From Candidatus Dadabacteria bacterium (GTDB lineage Bacteria; Desulfobacterota_D; UBA1144; Nemesobacterales; Nemesobacteraceae): a stretch of 64,000 nucleotides of DNA. How positions within the stretch are numbered: position 1 is the first letter of the stretch; each line of letters opens with the position of its first letter. The position numbers and the translations under genes are program-made. The notes under the pieces are model-generated. The model ran no database searches, had not been told where the DNA came from, and worked only from the letters and a program-made list of their open reading frames with translations. Positions 44,911 to 53,081 of this stretch are shown here, piece by piece. The stretch is taken from the NCBI GenBank assembly GCA_022822065.1, contig JAJECI010000005.1, positions 1-64,000 on the forward strand. The letters run 5' to 3'.

Positions 44911-46023
44911 TCACCTTATCTTCAGACTTGAAAGAGCGAGAATAGAGAGAACCACGCATATTATCCAGAAACGCACAACCACCTTCGATTCCGCCCATCC
45001 GGCAAGCTCGAAATGGTGATGAAGAGGCGTCATCCTGAAAACCCTCTTGCCCGTGGAGCGAAACGAGATCACCTGGATTATCACCGAAAGGGTTTCCACG
45101 AAAAATATCCCCCCTGCCACTATCAGGAGTATTTCCTGCTTTATCATCAGGGCGCTGAACCCTATAGCCGCCCCCAGCGAAAGGGAACCCACGTCTCCCA
45201 TGAACACCTCGGCCGGGTAAGAGTTGTACCAGAGAAACCCCAGGCATGCTCCTCCGACCGCTGCGAGAAAAATGGCCAATTCCCCGGCTCCCTGTACGTG
45301 CGGGATCTGCAGGTAGCTTGCGAACTGCAGGTTTCCGGCGAGATAGGCGAAGACTATGTAGGTAGTGGTTACGATAGCGATCGAACCTATGGCCAGACCG
45401 TCAAGGCCGTCGGTGAGATTCACTGCGTTTGAAGAACCCACGGTGACCAGAAGGGCGAAAAGTATGTAGAGATACCCGAGATCCATGACCGCCTGCTTTA
45501 TGAACGGAAACACCACCGAGGTCGAGGAATACACTGCGCTTTCTCCGGCTCTCATGGACATTGAAAAACTTCCGCTTTCGTTCATGCAGAGAATTACCAC
45601 GAAAGTTGCGGCTATGAGCGTCTGGCAGAGAAACTTTACCCTTGCCCTTATTCCCCTTCCTCTCTTTATCTTCATGAAGTCGTCGAAAAATCCCAGGATG
45701 GCAAAGCTTGCCGTGAAGAGAAGCACGAGCATGACCTTGTCTATGAGGAAGTTTGTCCAGAGAAGGGATGAGATCATTATGGCCATTACGATGAATATTC
45801 CCCCCATCGTCGGAGTGCCGGCTTTTACGCCGTGACTGCTGGGTCCGTCTTTGCGTATGGTCTCTTGGAGTTGCGCGGCTTTTAGCAGGTCGATCAGCTT
45901 TTTCCCGAGGAAAACGCAGAGGATAAATGAAGTCAGTCCGGCCCCGAAAGAGCGGAAAGTTATATACTTGAAAACATTTAGGAAAATAAAATCGTCTTTT
46001 AGAAGATGCAGAAAGTAGAGCAT
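44911..46023 (-). CDS. mraY: Phospho-MurNAc-pentapeptide transferase MraY
   Basis: A 370-aa ten-span membrane enzyme making lipid I from UDP-MurNAc-pentapeptide and undecaprenyl phosphate. GTPTMGGIFIVMA, FFDDFMKIKRGRGIRAR with the catalytic aspartates, VNLTDGLDGLAIG, and the C-terminal MTPLHHHFELAGWAESKVVVRFW are all present. Confidence 0.97.
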   Translation of the reverse strand: MLYFLHLLKDDFIFLNVFKYITFRSFGAGLTSFILCVFLGKKLIDLLKAAQLQETIRKDGPSSHGVKAGTPTMGGIFIVMAIMISSLLWTNFLIDKVMLVLLFTASFAILGFFDDFMKIKRGRGIRARVKFLCQTLIAATFVVILCMNESGSFSMSMRAGESAVYSSTSVVFPFIKQAVMDLGYLYILFALLVTVGSSNAVNLTDGLDGLAIGSIAIVTTTYIVFAYLAGNLQFASYLQIPHVQGAGELAIFLAAVGGACLGFLWYNSYPAEVFMGDVGSLSLGAAIGFSALMIKQEILLIVAGGIFFVETLSVIIQVISFRSTGKRVFRMTPLHHHFELAGWAESKVVVRFWIICVVLSILALSSLKIR

Positions 46024-46026
46024 GGC

Positions 46027-47412
46027 CTATTGTTCGTAAAGCATCTGTATTACCGTTTCCATCTTCATTCCGCGCGACCCTTTTACAAGCACTAAATCGT
46101 CCTCTCGGCACGCGTCGAGAAGCAGTGCTGCCGCCTCCTGCGGGCTCTCTGCCACATGGCACGCCGTCTGTCCCCGTACGGATGATACGAGTGACCGGGA
46201 GAATTCTCCCATGGCTACCACCATGTCGAGACCGAGATGCGATACATGTTCCCCGATCATCTGGTGTTCCTTTTCGCTGCTTTCTCCCAGCTCCAGCATG
46301 TCCCCGAGAACCGCTACCGCCTTTGCCTTGCCGTGTCGGTGAGCGGCGAGTTCATCAAGCGCCGCGCGCATCGAGTCGGGATTTGCGTTATATGAGTCGT
46401 TTATGATTCTGAAGCCCAAAGGGGTGCGGATAACCTCAAGGCGCATGGCGGAGGGAACGTATTCCTCAAGACCTGCCAGTATCTCGTTCATTCCGCATCC
46501 AAGCGAGTAAGCAAGAGCGGAGGCGGAAAGGGCGTTTGAAACATTATGAGCTCCTATTCCCTTTATTCTCGCTCTGGCGGACTGTTTGCCGATGTGTATC
46601 GTGAATTCGACAAACTCCATTTCCTTATGGCTGATGTCGTCTGCCCTTATGAAAGCCTCTGGAGAGGCAACCCCGTACGTGATCTTCCGGCAGCGCACTC
46701 GGTCTGCTATCTTCTCCACCCAGGGATCGTCAATGTTTACGCAGAAAGTGTTTCCCTCTCCGAAGTTTTCAACCAGTTCTCCTTTAGCCTTCGCGACCCC
46801 TTCAAGGTCCTTCATTCCCTCTAGGTGAGCTTTGCCTACCGTGGTGATCGTCCCCACCTCGGGCGAGGCGATATCCGCAAGGGTTCTTATCTCCCCGAAA
46901 GAGTTCATTCCCATCTCAAGTACGCAGAAATCGTGGCTTTCCTCCAGTTTCAGGAGGCTGAGCGGAAGACCTATCTGATTGTTCAGGTTGCCGTGGGTGC
47001 TGAGCACGCTGCCTGATACGGACAGTATGCTGTGGGTCATGTTCTTGGTTGTAGTTTTTCCGTTTGAACCCGTAATGGCGGCGACTTTTAGGTCGGGAAA
47101 GGAGTCTCTCCAGTGTCTTGACATCTCGAGGAGGGCTTTTTGCGTGGATTCGACCTTTATTATCGCGCCGCAGTTGCGCTTTGAGTCCTGTATTTGGGGC
47201 TGTTTTTCCACTATTGCTCCTGCGGAACCTTTTTCAAAGGCCTCGGTGACGTAATCGTGCCCGTCGAAGTTGGGGCCCTCTATGGCGACGAATATCTGGT
47301 TTTTCTCTATACTTCTGGAATCGATGGAAATCCCCGAAGCTCCGATCGGCATCTTGCCGACGACGAGGCTTCCCTCCGTGGAATTTAGCAGAAAGTCAAG
47401 GCTGAATCTCAA
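46027..47412 (-). CDS. murF: UDP-MurNAc-tripeptide:D-alanyl-D-alanine ligase
   Basis: A 461-aa Mur ligase adding D-Ala-D-Ala. It has SIDSRSIEKNQIFVAIEG, ATP loop AITGSNGKTTTKNMTHSIL, LEMGMNSFGEI, INDSYNANPDSMRAAL and LGDMLELGESS, all characteristic of MurF. D-Ala-D-Ala ligase (ddl) is not encoded in this cluster. Overlaps murE by 4 nt. Confidence 0.96.
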   Translation of the reverse strand: MRFSLDFLLNSTEGSLVVGKMPIGASGISIDSRSIEKNQIFVAIEGPNFDGHDYVTEAFEKGSAGAIVEKQPQIQDSKRNCGAIIKVESTQKALLEMSRHWRDSFPDLKVAAITGSNGKTTTKNMTHSILSVSGSVLSTHGNLNNQIGLPLSLLKLEESHDFCVLEMGMNSFGEIRTLADIASPEVGTITTVGKAHLEGMKDLEGVAKAKGELVENFGEGNTFCVNIDDPWVEKIADRVRCRKITYGVASPEAFIRADDISHKEMEFVEFTIHIGKQSARARIKGIGAHNVSNALSASALAYSLGCGMNEILAGLEEYVPSAMRLEVIRTPLGFRIINDSYNANPDSMRAALDELAAHRHGKAKAVAVLGDMLELGESSEKEHQMIGEHVSHLGLDMVVAMGEFSRSLVSSVRGQTACHVAESPQEAAALLLDACREDDLVLVKGSRGMKMETVIQMLYEQ

Positions 47413-48911
47413 AGTCCTCTCCTGTCCCTCGCGTCAAGGTATTTTTCCGCGACCTCTCTGTCGTCAAAATGAATTTTCTCAGTGCCGATTATCTGGTAGT
47501 TCTCATGACCTTTTCCCGCTATAAGGACCGTGTCTTCAGGCCCGGCCTTATCCACGGCGTATTTTATTGCTTCTTCCCTGTCGGTTATTACCACTACCCC
47601 CGGATCCCGGGGTTCTATCCCCTCGGTCATATCCTCTATTATCCTCTCCGGATCCTCCGTTCTGGGGTTATCAGAAGTCACTATCAGCATGTCCGAATAC
47701 CTGCGTCCTACCGCGGCCATAAGGGGACGTTTCCCCCTGTCTCTGTCTCCTCCGCAACCCACGACAGTGATGAGTCTCTGCGCGCAGAGAGGTTTCAGAC
47801 ACGCAAGCACGTTCTCAAGCGCGTCGGGAGTGTGAGCGTAGTCCACAAAGACATCTATTCCCAAGGCGGTTTCAATTTTCTCGAGTCTTCCCGGGATGCG
47901 CCTGATCTCACTCAGGGCTCTCCCGGTTGTCCCTAGGGACGAACCGAGAGAGAGGAGCGTTCCGGCTGCCGCCATCATGTTATAGAGGTTGTGTTTCCCC
48001 ATGAGTTTTGAATCAAGTTCCACCTTGCCCCACGGGGTGGCCAGCGTGGCCTTTATGCCTCCAGAATCAAGTGTGAAATTCTCTGCGAATACGACTGAGT
48101 CCTTTCTTTTCGTGGAAAAAGTTATTTTCTGACCTTTTTTCGAGGCGGATATCCTGTTTGCGAAAGGATCATCCGCGTTTATTATCGAGAACACCTCTTT
48201 TTTCGCGCTTTTCTCGAGAATTTCCGAGAAAAGCCTTTCTTTAGCCCTGAAGTAACTTTCAAGTGTCTTGTGATAGTCCAGGTGATCCTGGGTGAGGTTC
48301 GTGAATATCGCCGCGTCGAAATGACATCCGTCGACCCTTTTTAGATCAAGGGCGTGCGAGGACACCTCGAGAGTGACGTTCGTCACTCCGGCGTCTTTCA
48401 TTTCACTCAGCATGCTCATAAGAGCTATCGGGTCGGGCGTTGTAAGGGAGGCGGGCTCGGTCTTCCCCATGTATCTGTTCTCTATGGTTCCCAGAAGCCC
48501 CGCGTTTATCCCATCGGCTTTCCAGCCGGCTTCTATCATGTGGGACACCGTGGTTTTCCCGTTTGTCCCAGTCACGCCGACGACCTTCATCGCAAGGGAG
48601 GGATGGTCGTGGAAATTGGAGGCGACAATGGATGCTGCGGCCCTGGAGTCACTCGTTTTTGCAAAGGGAATTCCGAGGTCCGGGATTTCCGCTGAAACCT
48701 CCTCAAGCAGAAGCGCAGCCGCTCCCTTTTTTACCGCGGAGGCGACGTAATTGTGCCCGTCGGTGACTTTGCCGCTGATGGCAATAAAAAGGGATCCCGG
48801 TTCCACGTTCTGCGAGTTGAGAGTTATTCCCGTAATTTCCGTATCTCCTGGATTCTTGGATCCAGCTAGAGCTTCAATTCCCGCGTTTCTCAGAACATCT
48901 GCTAATTTCAT
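47409..48911 (-). CDS. murE: UDP-MurNAc-L-Ala-D-Glu:meso-diaminopimelate ligase
   Basis: A 500-aa Mur ligase for the third stem residue. ATP loop VTGTNGKTTVSHMIEAG, LEVSSHALDLKRVDG, FTNLTQDHLDYHKTLESYF with the carbamylated lysine region, and DYAHTPDALENVL. The substrate motif reads DNPR (VTSDNPRTEDP), the form that selects meso-diaminopimelate, consistent with a Gram-negative wall. Overlaps ftsI and murF by 4 nt each. Confidence 0.96.
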   Translation of the reverse strand: MKLADVLRNAGIEALAGSKNPGDTEITGITLNSQNVEPGSLFIAISGKVTDGHNYVASAVKKGAAALLLEEVSAEIPDLGIPFAKTSDSRAAASIVASNFHDHPSLAMKVVGVTGTNGKTTVSHMIEAGWKADGINAGLLGTIENRYMGKTEPASLTTPDPIALMSMLSEMKDAGVTNVTLEVSSHALDLKRVDGCHFDAAIFTNLTQDHLDYHKTLESYFRAKERLFSEILEKSAKKEVFSIINADDPFANRISASKKGQKITFSTKRKDSVVFAENFTLDSGGIKATLATPWGKVELDSKLMGKHNLYNMMAAAGTLLSLGSSLGTTGRALSEIRRIPGRLEKIETALGIDVFVDYAHTPDALENVLACLKPLCAQRLITVVGCGGDRDRGKRPLMAAVGRRYSDMLIVTSDNPRTEDPERIIEDMTEGIEPRDPGVVVITDREEAIKYAVDKAGPEDTVLIAGKGHENYQIIGTEKIHFDDREVAEKYLDARDRRGL

Positions 48912-50791
48912 ATGTTCTGCTTAAGGGTAAAAGTACAGTCCGTTCCCCTCCTTATCTTTTTTCCTGAAGGTGGATGCTGGCTGACCACGTAGCCGCTTCC
49001 TATGAACTTGACCGACACTTTCTCTTTCTCCGCCCACTTCATGACGGCTCTTGCGCTTTTGTTCACCATGTCCGGCATGACCGTTTCTTCAAATTCTTCC
49101 TTGCGAGGAGGTATTTGCATGTAAAACAGGACTTTTTCGGTTATGGACTTGAAAATGGGCGCCGCGACTACCCCTCCGTAGGTATGTTTTCTTGGGTTCT
49201 CGACGATTACGACGAGGGCAAGACGCGGGTCATTGGCGGGGGCGAAACCGATAAACGACGAAAGATATCTGTTTTTGTAGTAAGTTCGGGTCTTCGGATT
49301 GGGCATCTGCGCCGTGCCTGTTTTTCCGGCGACTCTGTAGCCGAGGATACTGGCGTTTTTGCCCGTACCGCTTTCCACTACTTGTTCAAGGATTCTTGTG
49401 ATCTTCGAAGCTGTATCGTAAGAAATGACTTTTTTAACCGGCTCCGGGTTTCTTTCCATGAGAACCTTGCCCTCAGGCGAGACTATTTTCTTCACTATAT
49501 AGGGCTTTATCAGATATCCGCCATTTGCGATGCTCGAAAGGGCGGTTGCCAGCTGGATTGCCGTTACCGATATTCCCTGCCCGAACGATATCGTCGCCAG
49601 TTCTATATCTTTCCAGTTCCTCAGATTCTGTATTTTTCCGCTGGCTTCCCCAGGAAGGTCCACTCCTACCGTCTCCCCGAAACCGAAATTCCTGAGCGAG
49701 TCGTGAAGTTTTTTCTTCCCCAGGGTTTCACCTATTTTCCAGGCGCATATGTTGCTTGAATACGTTATGGTCTCGGAAACCGTCAGGATTCCGTGGCCAC
49801 CATGCAAGTCTTTTATTACTTTCGGGCCGATTCTCCGCTTTCCGTTTTCACAGTCATACTCGGTATTCTGATCCCCCATTTTTTCTTCAAGCAGCGTCGC
49901 CGCCAAAAATACCTTCAGCGTGGAACCGGGCTCAAATGACATCCACACGGGAAGATTCCTTCTCGTTTTCTGCGGAAACTCGCCGAAGCGGTTGGGATCG
50001 AAAAACGGATAGGAGGCCATGGAGAGTATCTCACCAGTTTGAGGATTCATCAGGAGGGCGGCTCCCCTATCCGCTTTCATTTCTCTTATGCCTTTCTCGA
50101 GCGCAGCTTCCGTTATGTGCTGTATATTGGAATCCACGGTAAGCAGCACGTCGTTTCCCTTCGTAGACTGTTCTTTCGCATTTAGCAGGACGTCAGATAT
50201 ACGATTCCCCCTGCCGTCGGTTCTGATCCTTGCCGTGGCGGGTTTGCCGGCAAGCATCTTTTCGAAGCCGTATTCAAGACCCTCCACTCCCTTAAGATCT
50301 ATGTTGGTGAATCCAATTGCCTGCCCGAGCAGGGAACCGTTGGGGTAAATTCTTTTCGGTTCTTCGGCGAAACCGACCCCCGAAAGACCCAGAGCCTTTA
50401 TCTTTTTTCCTGTCCGGGAATCTTCTCCTCTTTTGATCCACACAAAGGGTTTCTCGGAACGTGTGAGACTGATCAGTTTCTTGCGGGACAAACCCAGCGG
50501 TTTCGATATTGCCCGTGCAAGTTTGTCCGGGTCTTTTACTTCCTTGGGGTTCAGATAGATCGAAGTTGCCCAGACGCTTGTGGCCAGAGGCTTTTTGTTC
50601 CGGTCAAACAAGGTTCCCCGTATCGGAGGCATCTTGTAAACCCTGCTGTGCTGTTTTTTAGCCCCGGCGGAAAACTTCTCGCTTTGGAGCACCTGGAGTT
50701 CAAAAGACCTGTATCCCAGAACCAAAAAGAGGCCGGTGATAAAAATCGTGGTAAGATAGAATTTCCATCTTTCTTTTTCTGACTTCTTCAT
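48908..50791 (-). CDS. ftsI: Septal peptidoglycan transpeptidase FtsI (class B PBP) with C-terminal PASTA domain
   Basis: A 627-aa protein: membrane anchor near residues 11-27, dimerisation/pedestal region, then the transpeptidase domain with SxxK in EPGSTLKVF, SxN in TYSSNIC, and KTG in VAGKTGTAQMPNP. After about residue 565 a single PASTA-like domain (MPDMVNKSARAVMKWAEKE through the QHPPSG motif) ends the protein. PASTA is more familiar on Gram-positive or Spo-type PBPs but is known in some diderm FtsI proteins. Cross-links septal peptidoglycan with FtsW. Confidence 0.94.
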   Translation of the reverse strand: MKKSEKERWKFYLTTIFITGLFLVLGYRSFELQVLQSEKFSAGAKKQHSRVYKMPPIRGTLFDRNKKPLATSVWATSIYLNPKEVKDPDKLARAISKPLGLSRKKLISLTRSEKPFVWIKRGEDSRTGKKIKALGLSGVGFAEEPKRIYPNGSLLGQAIGFTNIDLKGVEGLEYGFEKMLAGKPATARIRTDGRGNRISDVLLNAKEQSTKGNDVLLTVDSNIQHITEAALEKGIREMKADRGAALLMNPQTGEILSMASYPFFDPNRFGEFPQKTRRNLPVWMSFEPGSTLKVFLAATLLEEKMGDQNTEYDCENGKRRIGPKVIKDLHGGHGILTVSETITYSSNICAWKIGETLGKKKLHDSLRNFGFGETVGVDLPGEASGKIQNLRNWKDIELATISFGQGISVTAIQLATALSSIANGGYLIKPYIVKKIVSPEGKVLMERNPEPVKKVISYDTASKITRILEQVVESGTGKNASILGYRVAGKTGTAQMPNPKTRTYYKNRYLSSFIGFAPANDPRLALVVIVENPRKHTYGGVVAAPIFKSITEKVLFYMQIPPRKEEFEETVMPDMVNKSARAVMKWAEKEKVSVKFIGSGYVVSQHPPSGKKIRRGTDCTFTLKQNI

Positions 50792-51111
50792 TCTGCCCTT
50801 CCAGCAAGCACTACCTCTTCAACGAAAACGACATCTTTATAGGTTGCGAATCTGAAACCCATCTTCTTCGCTACTGGTTCCAGAAATTCGGGAGACTTTA
50901 GCCTTGAGAGTTCGTAGCTAAGAATCTGGCCCTCCTTTATGAGTTCCACTTCCTTTTCTCTGCTCTCCGAGATCTGGTAACCGGTTCTCGTGTGCTCAAT
51001 CTTGACGCGCAGAAAGCAAAGGGCCGTTACGACTAGGATCCCGAGAATGATCACGGTGCGCAGGGGAAATCCTCTTTCTCTTTTTTTCCTTACGGCAAGC
51101 TTTTTTCTCAT
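50788..51111 (-). CDS. ftsL: Cell division protein FtsL-like
   Basis: A 107-aa small membrane protein with a basic N-terminus (RKKLAVRKKRERG), one membrane segment (about 19-36), and a short coiled-coil region (SREKEVELIKEGQILSYELSRL) ending in LEPVAKKMGFRFA. Sequence identity in FtsL is always low; architecture and position between rsmH and ftsI make the call. Confidence 0.82.
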   Translation of the reverse strand: MRKKLAVRKKRERGFPLRTVIILGILVVTALCFLRVKIEHTRTGYQISESREKEVELIKEGQILSYELSRLKSPEFLEPVAKKMGFRFATYKDVVFVEEVVLAGRAE

Positions 51112-51117
51112 TTGCGG

Positions 51118-52098
51118 CTATACCCCCTCTGCCACTCTCATTTTTGAACTTCTCGCCCTGGGATTCTCCGCCACTTCTTTTCTTCCGGGCCTTACGACCG
51201 AGCGGGTCACCCTTCTTACCTGCTGAACTCTTCCGCATGCGCATACGGGAAGGTCCGGAGGACAGGCACACGGGGAGTCGAGTTTTCTGAACATGTTCTT
51301 AACTATTCTGTCTTCAAGCGAGTGAAAGGAGATGATCACCAGCCTCGCTCCTGTATTGAGGATCTTTACGGCCTCTTCAATGAAGATCGCCAGATTGTCG
51401 AGCTCGTTGTTAATCGAGATTCGAAGCGCCTGAAAAGTCTTGGTTGCAGGGTGCGTTTTTTTCGGATGAAACTTTTTGGGAATCGAGTTCGATATTATCG
51501 AGGCCAGTTCGAAGGAAGTCTGTATGGGTTTTTTCACCCTGCTTTTCACTACCGAGTTAGCGATTCTCCGCGCGAACTTCTCTTCGCCGTATTTTTTCAG
51601 TATGTATTCAAGTTCTTCGCCTTTCATTTCGTTTACAAGATCGTAGGCGGAGAACTGAAGAACCCCGTCCATCCTCATGTCGAGGAACTCGTTTCTGTTG
51701 AAGCTGAATCCCTTACCACTGCGCTCGAGCTGGAAGGAGGAAATCCCCAGGTCGGCGACGATGCCGTCCACGTATTCTATTCCCATGGAATTGACCGTGT
51801 TTTTAATGTGTATGAAGTTTCTGTTCACTACCTCCACTTTTTCCGCGTTGGCCGAAAGCCTGCCTTTTGCAAGAGAGATCGTGGCCTGATCGACATCCAT
51901 GCCTATCAGCTTCGATATCGAAGAGTATTCGTTAAGAATGTGTTCGGAGTGTCCGCCGAGACCCACAGTCGCGTCGACCACGACTGCGCCCTCCGGCAGG
52001 TCGAGGTATTCAACCACCTCCCTTGCCATGACCGGGGAGTGAAGCTGTTCCTGCGGCTCAGAACTTGCGTCCGCGGCTCCTATTCTTTTAGAGACCAT
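51118..52098 (-). CDS. rsmH: 16S rRNA (cytosine1402-N4)-methyltransferase
   Basis: A 326-aa RsmH (MraW). LHSPVMAREVVEYL, the SAM site VVDATVGLGGHSEHIL, IVADLGISSFQLE, GFSFNRNEFLDMRMD, and the C-terminal ISFHSLEDRIVKNMF with CACPPDLPVCACG are typical. The open frame reaches 52137, but ATG at 52098 begins MVSKRIGAADAS and follows AGGGAGGT. It overlaps the mraZ stop by 11 nt. Confidence 0.96.
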   Translation of the reverse strand: MVSKRIGAADASSEPQEQLHSPVMAREVVEYLDLPEGAVVVDATVGLGGHSEHILNEYSSISKLIGMDVDQATISLAKGRLSANAEKVEVVNRNFIHIKNTVNSMGIEYVDGIVADLGISSFQLERSGKGFSFNRNEFLDMRMDGVLQFSAYDLVNEMKGEELEYILKKYGEEKFARRIANSVVKSRVKKPIQTSFELASIISNSIPKKFHPKKTHPATKTFQALRISINNELDNLAIFIEEAVKILNTGARLVIISFHSLEDRIVKNMFRKLDSPCACPPDLPVCACGRVQQVRRVTRSVVRPGRKEVAENPRARSSKMRVAEGV

Positions 52099-52534
52099 AT
52101 CCGGCGAGCACCTCCCTGCTTTGTATGAAAGTCTCAAATGCCCCTGAGCCGTTTTCCTTCTCCCATATCTCCTTTGACCATATTTCTATTTTTTTCAGCA
52201 TGCCGACCAGAACGACTTCAGTTTCAATGGCGGCGTATGAGCGTAGCGACTGAGGAATCAAAACTCTTCCCTGGTTGTCTACGGGGCAGTCAACCGCATT
52301 TCCCATGAGATAGCGTATTGAAGACGTCACCTCGCCGTCGGTTATGGATATCTTGGAGAGCTTTTTTTCGAGTTCGTTCCATTCCCTCATGGGATAGGCG
52401 ATGAGGTAGCGGTCAAAGTTGGTGATTACGAAAGTCTCGTCGGAATATTTCTTCCTGCAGACCTCCCTGAACTTTGAAGGAATACTGACCCTTCCGGTCT
52501 TGGTCATGGTGTGTTCGTATCTTCCTCTGAACAT
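52088..52534 (-). CDS. mraZ: Transcriptional regulator MraZ
   Basis: A 148-aa protein with two SpoVT/AbrB-like swapped-hairpin halves: MFRGRYEHTMTKTGRVSIPSKFRE and VDCPVDNQGRVLIPQSLR. MraZ forms ring oligomers and binds short direct repeats upstream of its own gene to control the dcw cluster. First gene of the cluster. Three TGGCA repeats lie within 51 bp upstream of its ATG. Confidence 0.96.
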   Translation of the reverse strand: MFRGRYEHTMTKTGRVSIPSKFREVCRKKYSDETFVITNFDRYLIAYPMREWNELEKKLSKISITDGEVTSSIRYLMGNAVDCPVDNQGRVLIPQSLRSYAAIETEVVLVGMLKKIEIWSKEIWEKENGSGAFETFIQSREVLAGYGL

Positions 52535-52548
52535 TTTATGCTACCTTT

Positions 52549-52584
52549 TGCCATTATATGCCATAATATATTCCTGTCATGCCA
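52549..52584 (-). promoter_or_regulatory. Putative MraZ operator: three TGGCA direct repeats
   Basis: On the minus strand TGGCA occurs at 52549-52553, 52559-52563 and 52580-52584, with start-to-start distances of 10 and 21 bp, one and about two helical turns. E. coli MraZ recognises TGGGN direct repeats with 5-nt spacers, so a 5-mer repeated every 10 bp upstream of mraZ fits the known architecture with a changed core. The boxes lie between the predicted transcription start and the ATG. Confidence 0.6.
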
Positions 52585-52592
52585 ATTCATAA

Positions 52593-52619
52593 ATTATAAA
52601 AAAACATGCAAAAAGTCAA
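52593..52619 (-). promoter_or_regulatory. dcw cluster promoter (mraZ)
   Basis: On the minus strand TTGACT (52614-52619), 15-bp A/T-rich spacer, perfect TATAAT (52593-52598). The spacer is short for sigma70 but both elements are strong. Transcription would start near 52586, immediately before the first TGGCA box. Confidence 0.55.
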
Positions 52620-52835
52620 GTAACATTTTGAAATAGTTAATCTTTTCAGCGTCCAAGCGGTAAAAACATAAGGCTAGATATTACTTTAATAATGGATGCT
52701 ACTGTGAGGGGACATAAGAAAAAGTACTATACGTTGGGGCCGTAATTCTACTTGTTGGCTTATTTTGTATATACTCTCATCCGAGGGCATGATGGTTTGG
52801 AAGGTGAGATTCGATATGGGGTTGCTTCAGAAAAA

Positions 52836-53075
52836 ATGTCTGTTTTTTTTATAAAGCTTGCGGACAGGAGTTCCAATGTTCTTTTGCAGGCGATACTCGG
52901 CACCTACGGGCACTTGATGTGGGTGAGAACCGAGGTTCCAAAAGAGATGATAGTAAAGGTGATTACCACTACTGAACTCATCTCGGAAACGCGCGGGGTG
53001 CTCGAAGCGCTCAGAGGGGAAATAGAATTTGAGTTTGTCGACCCTCCCGAGAGCGGCGATCTGCCGGAGGACTAG
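52836..53075 (+). CDS. Small DUF4911-like protein
   Basis: A 79-aa protein (MSVFFIKLADRSSNVLL to the C-terminal PESGDLPED). Strands and the central AILGTYGHLMWVRTEV resemble DUF4911 proteins of deltaproteobacteria, which are of unknown function. ATG at 52836 is the only ATG in frame; TTG codons at 52752 or 52797 could give longer forms, and none has a clear ribosome site. It precedes murJ by 6 nt and is probably co-transcribed with it. Confidence 0.55.
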   Translation: MSVFFIKLADRSSNVLLQAILGTYGHLMWVRTEVPKEMIVKVITTTELISETRGVLEALRGEIEFEFVDPPESGDLPED

Positions 53076-53081
53076 GATTTC

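Larger units (their letters stand above)
52535..52835. other. 301-bp divergent spacer between mraZ and the DUF4911-like gene
   Basis: The left 85 bp hold the MraZ boxes and the dcw promoter. The rest contains a 17-codon plus-strand ORF at 52692-52745 (MDATVRGHKKKYYTLGP) and a TATACT hexamer near 52770 that could be a -10. The open frame of the downstream gene extends back to a TTG at 52752 but shows no family sequence there. Confidence 0.45.

Noticed and set aside
45401-46162. 253-codon frame overlapping mraY and murF on the same strand
   Set aside because: Different frame of mraY with a highly basic composition; mraY itself is unmistakable.
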